64,000 nucleotides of DNA from an uncultured bacterium (GCA_905216055.1 CAJMSH010000007.1:66351-130350), one strand, 5' to 3'. Counted from the first letter of the stretch, positions 1 to 8,593 are shown. Notes: generated by a model not told the origin, from the sequence alone. Translations and numbers: made by a program.

Positions 1-676
1 TTTCTGTAATTTCTAGCACTGATTTAAAATCATTCGCTTTTCTTGTTAAAAGCCCCATTTCTCTTGATAATCTTGCGACATGCGTATCCAGTGGAATTAA
101 CAATTCTGACGGCTTCATAAAATTCCAAATCCCAAAATCCACAGGGCCTTTCCTAACCATCCATCTGAGATACATACACATACGCTTCATCGCACCGCCT
201 TTTTTAGGGTTTGGAATCATAAAATATGCGCCCTGCGAAGTTTCTTTAGAAAATCTTGAATAAAAATAATCCGTAACCGGAATAAACATATTGTCATTAA
301 CAGGATTTTCATATCCATATTTAAAAAGTGTTTCTAAGCCGCCGTCTTTTTCATAAAGTGTACGTAATACTTTGAAAATTTCATTAAAATCTTCGGTTGT
401 TCCAAAACGGTAGTTGAAATCTTTTAATGCACCTTCTTCAAAGTTCAGGATGAAGTTGTAAGGTTCATCTTGTGCAATATTTGTGAATAATTCATTTAAT
501 TTTTTTATAAAAACTTTTCTGTTTCCGTAGGCCAAAAGTGATGATATAAAACCTGATATTTCGCAATCTTCTTTTGTTTTATTGTATTTGTGCGGAAATT
601 GTATAGGATCATCTTTTATAAAATCTGTATTTTCATATTTTTCAGCCAGTTTATCAATTTCAGTTTTTGTTATCAT
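1..676 (-). CDS. TIGR02757/DUF2400 family protein, 3' part cut by window edge
   Basis: The reverse strand reads openly from an ATG at 676 to the window edge, about 225 codons. The first residues are MITKTEIDK, and a conserved C-terminal stretch contains LLIPLDTHVARLSREMGLL, which I recognise as the TIGR02757 (DUF2400) family. Its function is not established; the LDTHV segment recalls helix-hairpin-helix DNA glycosylase-like folds, which is inference only. The start overlaps the stop of the upstream tadA gene by 17 bases, so the two are probably translationally coupled. The C-terminus is missing because the window ends, not because the gene is broken. Confidence 0.75.
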   Translation of the reverse strand, partial: MITKTEIDKLAEKYENTDFIKDDPIQFPHKYNKTKEDCEISGFISSLLAYGNRKVFIKKLNELFTNIAQDEPYNFILNFEEGALKDFNYRFGTTEDFNEIFKVLRTLYEKDGGLETLFKYGYENPVNDNMFIPVTDYFYSRFSKETSQGAYFMIPNPKKGGAMKRMCMYLRWMVRKGPVDFGIWNFMKPSELLIPLDTHVARLSREMGLLTRKANDFKSVLEITE

Positions 677-1091
677 TTCGCAAACCTTCAAAATAATCTT
701 TCAATATTTTATCACATTCTTCTTCCATAATCCCGCCATAAACTTTCATTTTTGAGTTTGAGAGTTTTCGCAAATCAATTACTGAACCCAAAGCTCCATA
801 GTTGTTATCGTAAGAGCCAAAGTAGACAGCTTTTATTCTTGCGGAAATTATCGCCCAAGCACACATCGGACAAGGCTCCAGCGTTACATACATTTCGCAA
901 TCATCAAGACGCCATTTCCCCAATTTTTGTTCTGCTTCTCTAATTGCTAAAATTTCTGCATGGGCTGTAACATCATTTGTCATTTCTTTTTGATTAAATG
1001 TTTCTGCGATTACTTCTCCGTCTTTTATAATTAATGCTCCGACAGGAATTTCTCCTGTTGCTTTATTGGCAAGTTTTATTGCTCTTTTCAT
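660..1091 (-). CDS. tadA: tRNA-specific adenosine deaminase TadA
   Basis: This 143-residue protein belongs to the cytidine/adenosine deaminase family that converts A34 to inosine in the wobble position of tRNA-Arg(ACG). Zinc-ligand and catalytic motifs are intact: H44-A-E46 and P73-C74-x-x-C77. The length matches bacterial TadA, which is usually 145-170 residues, with a slightly short N-terminus. It follows the histidine kinase gene with no gap (kinase stop at 1092) and overlaps the next gene, so all four genes from 3478 down to 1 look like one minus-strand operon. A guanine or cytosine deaminase is a weaker alternative. Confidence 0.88.
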   Translation of the reverse strand: MKRAIKLANKATGEIPVGALIIKDGEVIAETFNQKEMTNDVTAHAEILAIREAEQKLGKWRLDDCEMYVTLEPCPMCAWAIISARIKAVYFGSYDNNYGALGSVIDLRKLSNSKMKVYGGIMEEECDKILKDYFEGLRNDNKN

Positions 1092-2765
1092 TTAAACATT
1101 CTCCGTTACATTTGCAAGTTTGAAGGTTAATTCAACACAGAAACCGCAATTCTTATCGCTGTGAAGTTTAATTTCTCCATTCATTGCCTCAATAAGACCT
1201 TTTACTATAAATAGTCCCAAACCTGTTCCACGAGTGGTTCGTGTTGTATTATCGTCAAGACGCATAAATTTTTCAAAAAGTTTGTTTAATTTTTTAGGTG
1301 GTATAACTTCGCAATCATTTTTTACATAGATTTTTGCTTTATCATCTTTAACTTCTGTATCAACGACGATTTTAGAACCTTCTGATGCGTATTTTGCAGC
1401 ATTTTCAAGCAGGTTGACGAAAACTTGGAGCAATCTGTCTTTGTCTGCTTGGATTAGAGGAAAATCTTCGCTTATGTTAAATATGATTTCTTTGTGATCT
1501 TTGTTTTTAACCAAAATTCTTGATTCTTCAAGAACTTCAGGTACCCATACCTGTTCAATTTTTGTTCTTAGGCGCATTCCTTCGATATCAGGAATTGTCA
1601 ACAAATCATCGATTAGGCGTTTTAAACGTTCTGATTGTTCTTTGATTATTCTCAAAGATTTTTGTCTTGTTTCTTCATCAATTGTTATATCTTGGCGCAT
1701 AAGCCTTGAGGTGTAGCCTTGAATACTTGTCAGAGGTGTTCTGAGTTCATGGCTTACGGTATCAATAAGGTTTGAACGAAATTCGTTTAATTTTTTAAGC
1801 TCAATATTGTTCTTTTTTAATTGTATGTAAGACTTATGGATTTCTGTTGCCATACGGTTGAATTCAAATGCCAAAAAGATTATTTCATGAGGAGTAAAAG
1901 CTGTTGTTAAAAGTCTTATTTGACGTTCATAATTACCTTTGGAAATTGCAATAATTCCTTTGAAAAGCTGTCTTATATTGATGTAAAGATAGTATGTGTA
2001 TAAGCCGACAACAAAAATGATTGTGAATGTAGCAAAAAGACAGGAAAGTATAATTTTTAAACTGTTATTTGTAATTGCTTTTTGCGTAACTTTTTCAGTT
2101 GTGTTGACTATAATTGTAATCTTTGGCTCATCTTTTGAAACATATACTAAAGGTTGGTTTTTTACATCTCCAAAGATTACCGGTTTGTTTTTCTTCAATT
2201 TATTAGGCAGAAGTGCAAGAGTTTTTTTGTAGGTTTCTTCAGTATAATTATGTTCTGCAAGTAAGTAGCCGTCATCTGTTAAAACATAAATCTGCCTTTT
2301 ATCATCTGCAAGAGATTTGAAAAGTTCATCTTTTATTGCATCAAGTTTAAAGGTTGCGATAAGATATTGGCTTCCTTTCATTTTCAAAATAACTGAAGCT
2401 TGTTTGTTCTGTTTATCTTTTTTATGAAGAGCATCAAGATCTTTTTCATCAATAATTTTTAATTCTTCGCAATCGTCAAGTTGAGTTTTTACTGCTTTTA
2501 AATATTGTTCTTTTGATTTTTGGTTTGGCAAATGTTCAAAAGTGAATACTATTTGTTCCAAATTACTCAAAATTGTTTTGTTGAAAAAGTCAATTTCATC
2601 AGATACCATATTTGCAATCAAGACAGCAGATTCTCTCAACTGATATCTCATTGATTGCTGGTTAATATTGTTTATTATAAATCCGCTTATGGTTGTTGGA
2701 ATTATAACTGCAAAAATAAATACAATTATAATTTGTTCAACGATTTTCAAATGTTTTCCGAACAT
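1092..2765 (-). CDS. Membrane sensor histidine kinase
   Basis: A 557-residue sensor kinase. Transmembrane segments are visible at about residues 8-32 and 236-260, enclosing a roughly 200-residue extracytoplasmic sensor. A HAMP-like linker follows, then a HisKA domain with the phospho-acceptor His339 in SHELRTP, and an ATPase domain with N-box Asn455 (NLLENAAKYA) and G-box GTGLGL at 513-518. All catalytic motifs are present, so it should be active. It lies 5 bases downstream of its response regulator gene in the same direction, so the pair is cognate. The signal sensed cannot be read from the sequence. Confidence 0.92.
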   Translation of the reverse strand: MFGKHLKIVEQIIIVFIFAVIIPTTISGFIINNINQQSMRYQLRESAVLIANMVSDEIDFFNKTILSNLEQIVFTFEHLPNQKSKEQYLKAVKTQLDDCEELKIIDEKDLDALHKKDKQNKQASVILKMKGSQYLIATFKLDAIKDELFKSLADDKRQIYVLTDDGYLLAEHNYTEETYKKTLALLPNKLKKNKPVIFGDVKNQPLVYVSKDEPKITIIVNTTEKVTQKAITNNSLKIILSCLFATFTIIFVVGLYTYYLYINIRQLFKGIIAISKGNYERQIRLLTTAFTPHEIIFLAFEFNRMATEIHKSYIQLKKNNIELKKLNEFRSNLIDTVSHELRTPLTSIQGYTSRLMRQDITIDEETRQKSLRIIKEQSERLKRLIDDLLTIPDIEGMRLRTKIEQVWVPEVLEESRILVKNKDHKEIIFNISEDFPLIQADKDRLLQVFVNLLENAAKYASEGSKIVVDTEVKDDKAKIYVKNDCEVIPPKKLNKLFEKFMRLDDNTTRTTRGTGLGLFIVKGLIEAMNGEIKLHSDKNCGFCVELTFKLANVTENV

Positions 2766-2770
2766 AAAAT

Positions 2771-3478
2771 TTAACCTTCACCAAACGGTGTTAATTTGTA
2801 ACCTACATTAGTAACAGTGTGCAAGTATTTTGGATGTTTTGTGTCAGGCTCGATTTTGTTTCTCAATCCGCCTACATGAACTCTCAACATTCTAACATCT
2901 TCATCACTGTCATAACCCCATACATCATCTAATAATTTTGCAAGTGTAACCGCATTATTAAAATGTTGCATCAGGCAATATAAAATTTCAAATTCTGTCG
3001 GTGTAAGTTTAACTCTTTTGTTAACGACTACTGCTTCAAGTGTTTCAGGGAAAATTTCAATATCTCCGACATTCAAAACTTCATCTGAAAGTGCGGTTTT
3101 ATCCTCAACTTGATTACGTCTTAATAAAACTCTTATTCTTAACAAAACTTCTTGTACATCAAAAGGTTTTACAAGATAATCATCTGCTCCGCAGTCAAAA
3201 CCTTCTGTCTTGTCATCAATAGTACCTTTTGCGGTAAGCATTAAAATAGGAATAGCAAGTTTTGCCTGACGAATATTTTTGCATACATCAAACCCGTTCA
3301 TTTTAGGCATCATTACATCAAGCAAAATTAAATCATACGTATTGTTTAAAGCCTTGTTAAGCCCTTCCATACCGTCTTTTGCAGTATCTACAAAATATCC
3401 GCTGGCACGTACATCAAACTCTAAAAGTTCTCTGATTTCGTCATCGTCATCAACTATTAAAATACGTTTTTCGTTCAT
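2771..3478 (-). CDS. OmpR/PhoB-family response regulator
   Basis: A 235-residue two-domain regulator. The receiver domain has the acidic cluster DDDD at 10-13, phospho-acceptor D54 (LLDVMMP), a switch Thr82 in LTAKG and Lys104 in LVKPF. The C-terminal half is a winged-helix DNA-binding domain with the typical LTPTEFEIL and VRMLRVHVGGLRNKI stretches. It is the first gene of a minus-strand operon that continues with the kinase, tadA and the TIGR02757 gene. AAGGAATTTTGA precedes the ATG. Its targets are unknown; autoregulation of the upstream region 3479-3698 is plausible but not visible. Confidence 0.92.
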   Translation of the reverse strand: MNEKRILIVDDDDEIRELLEFDVRASGYFVDTAKDGMEGLNKALNNTYDLILLDVMMPKMNGFDVCKNIRQAKLAIPILMLTAKGTIDDKTEGFDCGADDYLVKPFDVQEVLLRIRVLLRRNQVEDKTALSDEVLNVGDIEIFPETLEAVVVNKRVKLTPTEFEILYCLMQHFNNAVTLAKLLDDVWGYDSDEDVRMLRVHVGGLRNKIEPDTKHPKYLHTVTNVGYKLTPFGEG

Positions 3479-3698
3479 TCAAAATTCCTTATTTTTATGA
3501 CACAACCCTTTTTTAAATAATTCAATAAAAACTCTTTTTTTTCAATTAATTATAAAGAAATAAGAACTTAATAAAAGACAAATTTTGAAAATAATAAATA
3601 ACCATATTTCACTATTTTATACTTATACCTAAAGGGGATTATTTACCGTGAAAAAGGTTTTAAAATTTACATATAACATATTTGTGGAGTAATTTAAC

Positions 3699-4007
3699 AT
3701 GTTAATGGGAAATGATTGTCACGATTGCAGCAAGTACAATCGCTTGGAAATGAAAAACGTAAACAAAGATGTCCTAGCGTGGCTTGAAGATATTATAGAA
3801 GAAAATAACAGCCGCATCGAAAGAAAAGAGTGGAAAAGTAAATATAACAGTTATGTTGTATATGATTACGAACCATTCTGCACAGACGGATTTGAAATAA
3901 ATTTGGTAATAACTTCATACAACGCGGCATATTTGAATTTTATCAAGTATTTGTACGATGAAAAAATAAGTACGATTGAATATTTAAACAGCTGCATTGG
4001 TGTTTAA
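3699..4007 (+). CDS. Small protein of unknown function
   Basis: A 102-residue soluble protein that I do not recognise. It starts MLMGNDCHDC, with a Cys pair CHDC near the N-terminus that could bind metal, followed by helical stretches rich in Glu, Lys and Tyr. There is no signal peptide or membrane segment. A GTGGAG motif ten bases before the ATG serves as Shine-Dalgarno site. The gene stands alone, divergent from the two-component operon, and ends at a strong bidirectional terminator. Base composition matches its neighbours. Confidence 0.6.
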   Translation: MLMGNDCHDCSKYNRLEMKNVNKDVLAWLEDIIEENNSRIERKEWKSKYNSYVVYDYEPFCTDGFEINLVITSYNAAYLNFIKYLYDEKISTIEYLNSCIGV

Positions 4008-4014
4008 AAAAACA

Positions 4015-4053
4015 AAAAACAGACCGGTAATTTTGTTTGCCGGTCTGTTTTTT
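4015..4053. terminator. Bidirectional intrinsic terminator
   Basis: The arms ACAGACCGG and CCGGTCTGT pair perfectly around a 12-base loop. An A-run lies on one side and a T-run on the other, so it can end transcription of both the + gene ending at 4007 and the - gene ending at 4072. Confidence 0.85.
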
Positions 4054-4071
4054 ATTTGTATTTATAATTAT

Positions 4072-4365
4072 TTAATTTTCATTCCCTGTTTGTTCTTCGT
4101 GTTCTTTATTAAAGCAATCTTTGCAATAAACTTCTTTCCCTGGGATAGGTTTAAACGGAACCTGTGTTTGTGCACCGCATTTAGAGCATACTGCTTCGTA
4201 CATTTTTCTGTGTCTTCTGTTGTTTTTTCTACGAGCTTTTCTGCATTCCGGGCATCTTTTAGGTTTGTTTACTAAACCTTTTTCTGCGTAAAATTCCTGT
4301 TCACCTGCAGTGAAGACGAATTCTGCGCCGCAATCTTCACATACAAGTTTTTCATCTTGGTACAT
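4072..4365 (-). CDS. Zinc-ribbon protein (CxxC repeats)
   Basis: A 97-residue protein with four CxxC pairs: CEDC, CPEC, CSKC and CKDC. It matches the small bacterial zinc-ribbon family annotated as probable zinc-binding (zf-trcl, CXXC-x17-CXXC type). A basic KARRKNNRRHRK stretch lies between the two ribbons, so nucleic-acid or ribosome binding is possible but unproven. A CAGGAG Shine-Dalgarno site precedes the ATG. The gene is monocistronic and converges on the terminator at 4015-4053. Confidence 0.75.
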   Translation of the reverse strand: MYQDEKLVCEDCGAEFVFTAGEQEFYAEKGLVNKPKRCPECRKARRKNNRRHRKMYEAVCSKCGAQTQVPFKPIPGKEVYCKDCFNKEHEEQTGNEN

Positions 4366-4468
4366 TTTTCTTCTCCTGATATTAAATTGGTACTTTAAAG
4401 AAATTTTTGCAAAATTCCTTTAGTTCATATAATTATACACTATTTTTGAAATTATGCAAGCATGATAT

Positions 4469-4497
4469 TTGCATTCCTCTGAATATAAGTGTATAAT
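4469..4497 (+). promoter_or_regulatory. Sigma-70-type promoter of methyltransferase gene
   Basis: TTGCAT at 4469-4474 and a perfect TATAAT at 4492-4497 are separated by 17 bases. Transcription would start near 4504, just before the AAAGGAG ribosome-binding site of the gene at 4519. Confidence 0.7.
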
Positions 4498-4518
4498 CGA
4501 TTAAAAAAGGAGTTATGA

Positions 4519-5202
4519 ATGAGAGATTTCGGCATTTTAGATAAGTTGGGGCTTAAATATAACACTGATAAAGCTTCAAAATATAACAGGCGCGATAATA
4601 TTGTAAAAGGTCACGATTATTTAAGGCATTATGAAATATTTTTATCAACATTGAGAGATGAAAAATTTACTCTTGTTGAGCTTGGATGTTATACAGGGGC
4701 ATCTTTAAAAATGTGGAAGGAATATTTTCCGAAAGCTCATATTATAGGCGTTGATTTGAACGAAAAATTATCTTCTTTGGAGGAGGATAGAGTTTCATTT
4801 ATATGTTCTGATGCGGTTGCAAATACTTTGCCTGCAAAATTGTCATCTTATAATGAAGAAATTTTGTGCATAATTGATGATTGTTCTCACGCTTGGGGAG
4901 ATCAAAGACGTTCTTTTGAGATGTTATTTCCGTTATTAAAATCGGGCGGATATTATATTATTGAAGATTTGGAATGCGGGGCGATGGGAGCTTATCCTGC
5001 TTATCCGCCAAAAGTTTTGGATGCGCAGGTGTTTTGGGATTACGCAATGGATAGAATGAAAATTTTAAGAGTATCTGAAAAACGAAATCCTGTTAGCTTC
5101 AGACCATTTTTCTCTCAGCTTCCACAGCATATTCAAGATATAGAAAGCTCGATTGATATGGCATTTGTTGTTCCTGGTTCTATTGTTTTCAGGAAAAAAT
5201 AG
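4519..5202 (+). CDS. Class I SAM-dependent methyltransferase
   Basis: A 227-residue Rossmann-type methyltransferase. The SAM-binding motif I is LVELGCYTGASLKMW, motif II is IIGVDLN, and an acidic IIDDCSH follows. The N-terminal LNTDK-like phrase (KYNTDKAS) and overall pattern resemble macrocin or rhamnosyl-tetracenomycin O-methyltransferase relatives, which modify sugars. The substrate here is unknown. The ATG has an AAGGAG site and a consensus promoter upstream, and the gene is monocistronic with a hairpin after it. Confidence 0.8.
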   Translation: MRDFGILDKLGLKYNTDKASKYNRRDNIVKGHDYLRHYEIFLSTLRDEKFTLVELGCYTGASLKMWKEYFPKAHIIGVDLNEKLSSLEEDRVSFICSDAVANTLPAKLSSYNEEILCIIDDCSHAWGDQRRSFEMLFPLLKSGGYYIIEDLECGAMGAYPAYPPKVLDAQVFWDYAMDRMKILRVSEKRNPVSFRPFFSQLPQHIQDIESSIDMAFVVPGSIVFRKK

Positions 5203-5220
5203 ATTTTGATAAAAAATCAG

Positions 5221-5264
5221 ATAAAGCATCTTATTTTTTTTAAATTAGGTGCTTTATTTTTTTT
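5221..5264 (+). terminator. Intrinsic terminator after methyltransferase gene
   Basis: ATAAAGCA and TGCTTTAT form the stem around an A/T-rich loop, followed by a run of T. Its right arm touches the 3' end of the opposing gene at 5266. Confidence 0.65.
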
Positions 5265-5265
5265 A

Positions 5266-5517
5266 TTAGTTTGGGGATGCTTCATCACTTCCCCACAATT
5301 TGTCGTATTTTTCTTGATTTTTTTCGTGGTAGCGGGGAGAGGTTTTGCGATTTGTATTTTTTATTTCTGCGTTAATTTGACGTGCTATTAATAACATTCT
5401 TTCGTGATTGTCTTTCTTTTTCTTTTCTTTAAGGTTGGTTAAAATATACATGGTACTTGCAAAAATTATTCCTGTATAGGCTGTTATTTTTAAAATTTGT
5501 ATAAATTTATTTTTCAT
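5266..5517 (-). CDS. Small single-pass membrane protein, unknown function
   Basis: An 83-residue protein with one predicted membrane helix at about residues 9-27 (ITAYTGIIFASTMYIL), followed by a highly charged, Lys/Glu/Asn-rich cytoplasmic or periplasmic tail. No family is recognised. A TGGAG Shine-Dalgarno motif lies nine bases upstream of the ATG. It sits 39 bases downstream of the barrel protein gene in the same direction and may be cotranscribed with it. Confidence 0.55.
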   Translation of the reverse strand: MKNKFIQILKITAYTGIIFASTMYILTNLKEKKKKDNHERMLLIARQINAEIKNTNRKTSPRYHEKNQEKYDKLWGSDEASPN

Positions 5518-5556
5518 AAATTAAAACTCCATAATTTTTTTTAATGTTTTGATTAT

Positions 5557-6888
5557 TTAATTTGCTAGGGCGTAGGCAAAAAGTTCTCCGACTTTTTTGT
5601 TGTAGCTTCTGCCTTCTTCTTTTGCAAAAAGATTTTCATAGTGGCTAAGGGCTGTTCCATCGGTTGAATATGAAGGGTTTGTCATCATAAGGTGATGGGT
5701 TGAGGTATCTGAGCGAAGCGGAAATATATCATCCATTTGCATAAAACTCGGAAGTTTGTCACTTGCCAGATAGTAGCCGAAAATTGCTGAATTTATCCGG
5801 TTTAATTTCTGTTCTGATGTTAGACTTCCGATATTATTGTCGTTTGAAACTTCTACACCCGGTGCGTAATCTCTTAAAAATCGTAAGCGTTTTGACAATT
5901 CTTTTACGGCTTGAAAATTATCACCTGTTATAAAATCAGTTCCTGCATTTAGTCCCATAAATCTGTATCTTTCAAAATCATCAGAACTTTTTTCGCCGAC
6001 AAAACTTATATTTGTTTTTCCGCTTCTTAAGCGTATTTCATTTAGAATATATTGCATTTGAGAATATGCAGGCAGTGCTCCGACACCTGTATAATTTGCC
6101 ATATCATAGCCGCCTATGTGCTTTGCGGAATCTATAAACATACATTCAAATCCTAAATTCATAAGTTTTACGCATTCATTTATGTATATTTCAACGTGTT
6201 CAGGATTTTGCCAGTTGAAAATTTCATCATCGCTTTGTGCTCGGGCAATTTTTATTTGATCTGCGGAAATTACATGTCTGAAACCTACCTTTATTCCTCT
6301 GAAATGTGCCAAATCCACAAATGCTTTCAATTGTTCTTCGGGTGAAATTTTATCTGCTATTGAATAATCTATTATATTGTCGCTATAACTTGTGTTTAGT
6401 CTGAGGCCGTAAATTGAATTTTCTTCAAAAGGCCCTTTTTCGTAAGCATCACCGTATATATTTTGCCAAATTTGCGATAATATAATGCAATTGGCCCAGC
6501 TTGTTGCGGATGGCGGGATTGCGGGTAGAAGCTTTATGCAGTTTAAAATCCCTTTACATGTGCATCCGTTATCCATAACAGCTATTGCGCGGTCGTTAAT
6601 TTCTATGTAATTTGCAAGCCTTCCCCATTTGTCCCCGTAAATTGGCGAATTTATATAATTTGGAAATTGTTCATAAAAAATCCCGCCTTCTGACAAGGTT
6701 GCAATAATTTCTATTGCCTCTTTTACTGAAAGTTTTAGCAAATCACAAGGGACAATATTTGCAAGCCAACGTTTTGAATAGGCTTTTCCGACACCGTGAA
6801 AAGCTATATAGTTGCTGAATAAATTTTTTTTAAGCTTTGTGTTTTCCCCAAGAGCTTTTAATAATTTATTTACCGAATTTTTATCCAT
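5557..6888 (-). CDS. GH13-like TIM-barrel protein, putative glycosidase
   Basis: About 443 residues. Several segments resemble the conserved strands of the alpha-amylase superfamily: HFRGIKVGFRHV near strand 3, FIDSAKHIGGYD near strand 4 (compare the usual FRxDaAKHi with its nucleophile Asp), ISFVGEKSSDD near strand 5 with a possible acid Glu, and VEVSNDNN near strand 7. There is no signal peptide. The match is partial, so a carbohydrate-active role is inference. The longest frame begins at a TTG at 6909; the ATG at 6888 is used here, but neither has a Shine-Dalgarno site. Confidence 0.45.
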   Translation of the reverse strand: MDKNSVNKLLKALGENTKLKKNLFSNYIAFHGVGKAYSKRWLANIVPCDLLKLSVKEAIEIIATLSEGGIFYEQFPNYINSPIYGDKWGRLANYIEINDRAIAVMDNGCTCKGILNCIKLLPAIPPSATSWANCIILSQIWQNIYGDAYEKGPFEENSIYGLRLNTSYSDNIIDYSIADKISPEEQLKAFVDLAHFRGIKVGFRHVISADQIKIARAQSDDEIFNWQNPEHVEIYINECVKLMNLGFECMFIDSAKHIGGYDMANYTGVGALPAYSQMQYILNEIRLRSGKTNISFVGEKSSDDFERYRFMGLNAGTDFITGDNFQAVKELSKRLRFLRDYAPGVEVSNDNNIGSLTSEQKLNRINSAIFGYYLASDKLPSFMQMDDIFPLRSDTSTHHLMMTNPSYSTDGTALSHYENLFAKEEGRSYNKKVGELFAYALAN

Positions 6889-6939
6889 AACATGATTATT
6901 GTTAATCAAGGAGGATTTTTCATTACCTGAATTAATAAT

Positions 6940-7896
6940 TTATGCGTAAAAAGATATTGTCGTCATATCTTCTTTATTAATACTATCAATGTATTCAGAA
7001 ATTTTTTGTAATCGAGTTTCTATATCAGGGTATTTTCTTCTGTATTCGGAAAGTGTTCTTTCTATTGGGGTAAAATCGTGTCCATAATCACATAAACGCA
7101 TTGCAAGATTTAATTCTCTATGGTCGTTTATGTCTGTGTAAAGTGGGAGTTCATATTTTTCAGATGCAAGGATTAATTTTTTGATAAGTTCTTTGCGTCT
7201 TGGTATTGCAAGATAGTCAAATTCCGCTGTTGTATTTGCGTCATAAGAATTTACAAAAACTTTAAAGAGTTTTGACAAAGTATTTGGATTTTTTTCTTTT
7301 GCCGGAGTAATTTCATCAACAATTTTAATTGTTTTGCCATCAGCTGTAAAATTGTTTGGATTTATTGTATCAAATTGTTTGCCTAATGTATTTAATGTTT
7401 TAAAATCCTGTGCAATTTTATCGTAGGCTCCTTGAGGCAATGATACAAAATGTCTTAAATACACATTATTGTAATATGCAAGTTTTTCTCCTCTGGACAT
7501 CCATCTGTTAGGAAGTCCTGCAGGTAAAACATTTTTTGTCTTAAAAGCATTCCTCATAATTGTCATGTTGCCAATTCTTGCAACAATGTTTCCATAATAT
7601 GTTTTCAAATCTTTTATGGGTTTTTCTTTTGGAATGACAAATTTTCCGATTTTAGGAGTTGCGCGTCTGCCAACTTTTACAACATAATCATCATCAATCC
7701 CATAAACTATTCCGTGCCAGCCTGAACCTTTTATATTTTTGTCCGTAATTTTTTCAGGCATAATTTTTGACAAACATTCTACGATGGTTTTTTCTTTGCC
7801 CTTATCTCTTGTTTCTTGGGATAAATATCTATTTAATTTTTTACTAAAATCTGTTTTATAACCGCAAAAACTTGGATTATAATTTTTGATTTGCAT
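6940..7896 (-). CDS. Protein kinase-like/APH-fold protein with lineage N-terminal tag
   Basis: A 318-residue protein beginning MQIKNYNPSFCGYK, an N-terminal pattern I associate with proteins of Gastranaerophilales. Residues 57-62 (GSGWHG) look like a glycine-rich loop and VVKVG at 72-76 like the invariant-Lys strand. INPNNF at 179-183 followed by IKIVDE resembles the catalytic and metal-binding loops of aminoglycoside-phosphotransferase-type kinases, but the catalytic Asp before NPNN is absent. It may be a divergent kinase or a pseudokinase. The ATG at 7896 is chosen because CGGAG lies seven bases upstream. Confidence 0.5.
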   Translation of the reverse strand: MQIKNYNPSFCGYKTDFSKKLNRYLSQETRDKGKEKTIVECLSKIMPEKITDKNIKGSGWHGIVYGIDDDYVVKVGRRATPKIGKFVIPKEKPIKDLKTYYGNIVARIGNMTIMRNAFKTKNVLPAGLPNRWMSRGEKLAYYNNVYLRHFVSLPQGAYDKIAQDFKTLNTLGKQFDTINPNNFTADGKTIKIVDEITPAKEKNPNTLSKLFKVFVNSYDANTTAEFDYLAIPRRKELIKKLILASEKYELPLYTDINDHRELNLAMRLCDYGHDFTPIERTLSEYRRKYPDIETRLQKISEYIDSINKEDMTTISFYA

Positions 7897-7944
7897 ACAC
7901 ACACTCCGATATATATTAATTATAAAACGCTTAAGTGAAAAAAA

Positions 7945-7974
7945 TTGCTAAAAAAAATTTTTTAGTGTTAAAAT
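7945..7974 (+). promoter_or_regulatory. Ferritin promoter
   Basis: TTGCTA at 7945-7950 and TAAAAT at 7969-7974 are 18 bases apart, 27 bases before the ferritin ATG. The 5' leader carries a GAGAGGAAG ribosome-binding site. No clear Fur box was seen. Confidence 0.55.
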
Positions 7975-8000
7975 CAAGTTAGGAAAGAGAGGAAGTAATT

Positions 8001-8510
8001 ATGATTAATGAAAAATTAGAAAAAGCATTTAACGTACAAATTAATAAAGAATTTTACTCAGAATATTTATATCTTTCAATGCAAGCATATTTTGAAAGAT
8101 TGAATCTTAAAGGTTTTGTAAACTGGATGTCAGTACAAGTTCAAGAAGAACGTGCTCATGCTATGGGTATGTTTGATTACTTAAATCAAAGAGGCGGTAA
8201 TGTTGAACTTGAAGCTATCGCAAAACCTCAAACTGATTGGAAATCTCCACTTGATGTATTTGAAGAAGTTCTTAAACATGAAGAATATGTTACATCTACA
8301 ATTAATACATTAATGGATGTTGCGGAAGAAACTAAAGATCGTGCAGCAATGTCATTCTTAAACTGGTACTTGAAAGAACAAGTTGAAGAAGAAGATAATG
8401 TAGGTAATGTTTTAGCTACATTAAGACTTATCGGTGATGACAAAAAAGCTTTGTTAATGCTTGATAAAGATTTAGCTACAAGAACATTTGTTGCTCCTGT
8501 TATTGGTTAG
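8001..8510 (+). CDS. ftnA: Ferritin, non-heme iron storage
   Basis: A 169-residue bacterial ferritin that forms a 24-subunit cage and oxidises and stores iron. Ferroxidase-centre residues are visible: E17 region (NKEFYSEYLYLSMQAYF), EERAHAMGMFDY with E and H ligands, and EQVEEEDN in the fourth helix. The length equals that of FtnA. The gene is monocistronic with its own promoter and a strong GAGGAAG site. Codon use is tidy, suggesting high expression. A role in iron storage and oxygen protection fits an anaerobe. Confidence 0.93.
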   Translation: MINEKLEKAFNVQINKEFYSEYLYLSMQAYFERLNLKGFVNWMSVQVQEERAHAMGMFDYLNQRGGNVELEAIAKPQTDWKSPLDVFEEVLKHEEYVTSTINTLMDVAEETKDRAAMSFLNWYLKEQVEEEDNVGNVLATLRLIGDDKKALLMLDKDLATRTFVAPVIG

Positions 8511-8514
8511 AAAT

Positions 8515-8545
8515 AAAGAAGACAAGAGAGCAGGAAGGCAAGTTA
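8515..8545. repeat. Polypurine repeat related to 26680-26714
   Basis: The sequence AAGAAGACAAGAGAGC followed by AGGAAGGCAAG is a purine run built of AAG and CAAG units. The reverse complement of 26680-26714 has the same composition and word set (AGAAGGCAAGAAGACAAG). A small GCAAG/CTTGC hairpin overlaps the end. It may be the footprint of a dispersed element. Confidence 0.35.
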
Positions 8546-8593
8546 TTCTTGCTTTAAAAAAAACACTTCTTACTTTATTGCCTTTAGAGTGTT

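Noticed and set aside
6889..6930. Leader peptide MKNPP before the GH13-like gene
   Set aside because: The ATGAAAAATCCTCCTTGA frame has no ribosome-binding site and its CCTCC is probably chance.
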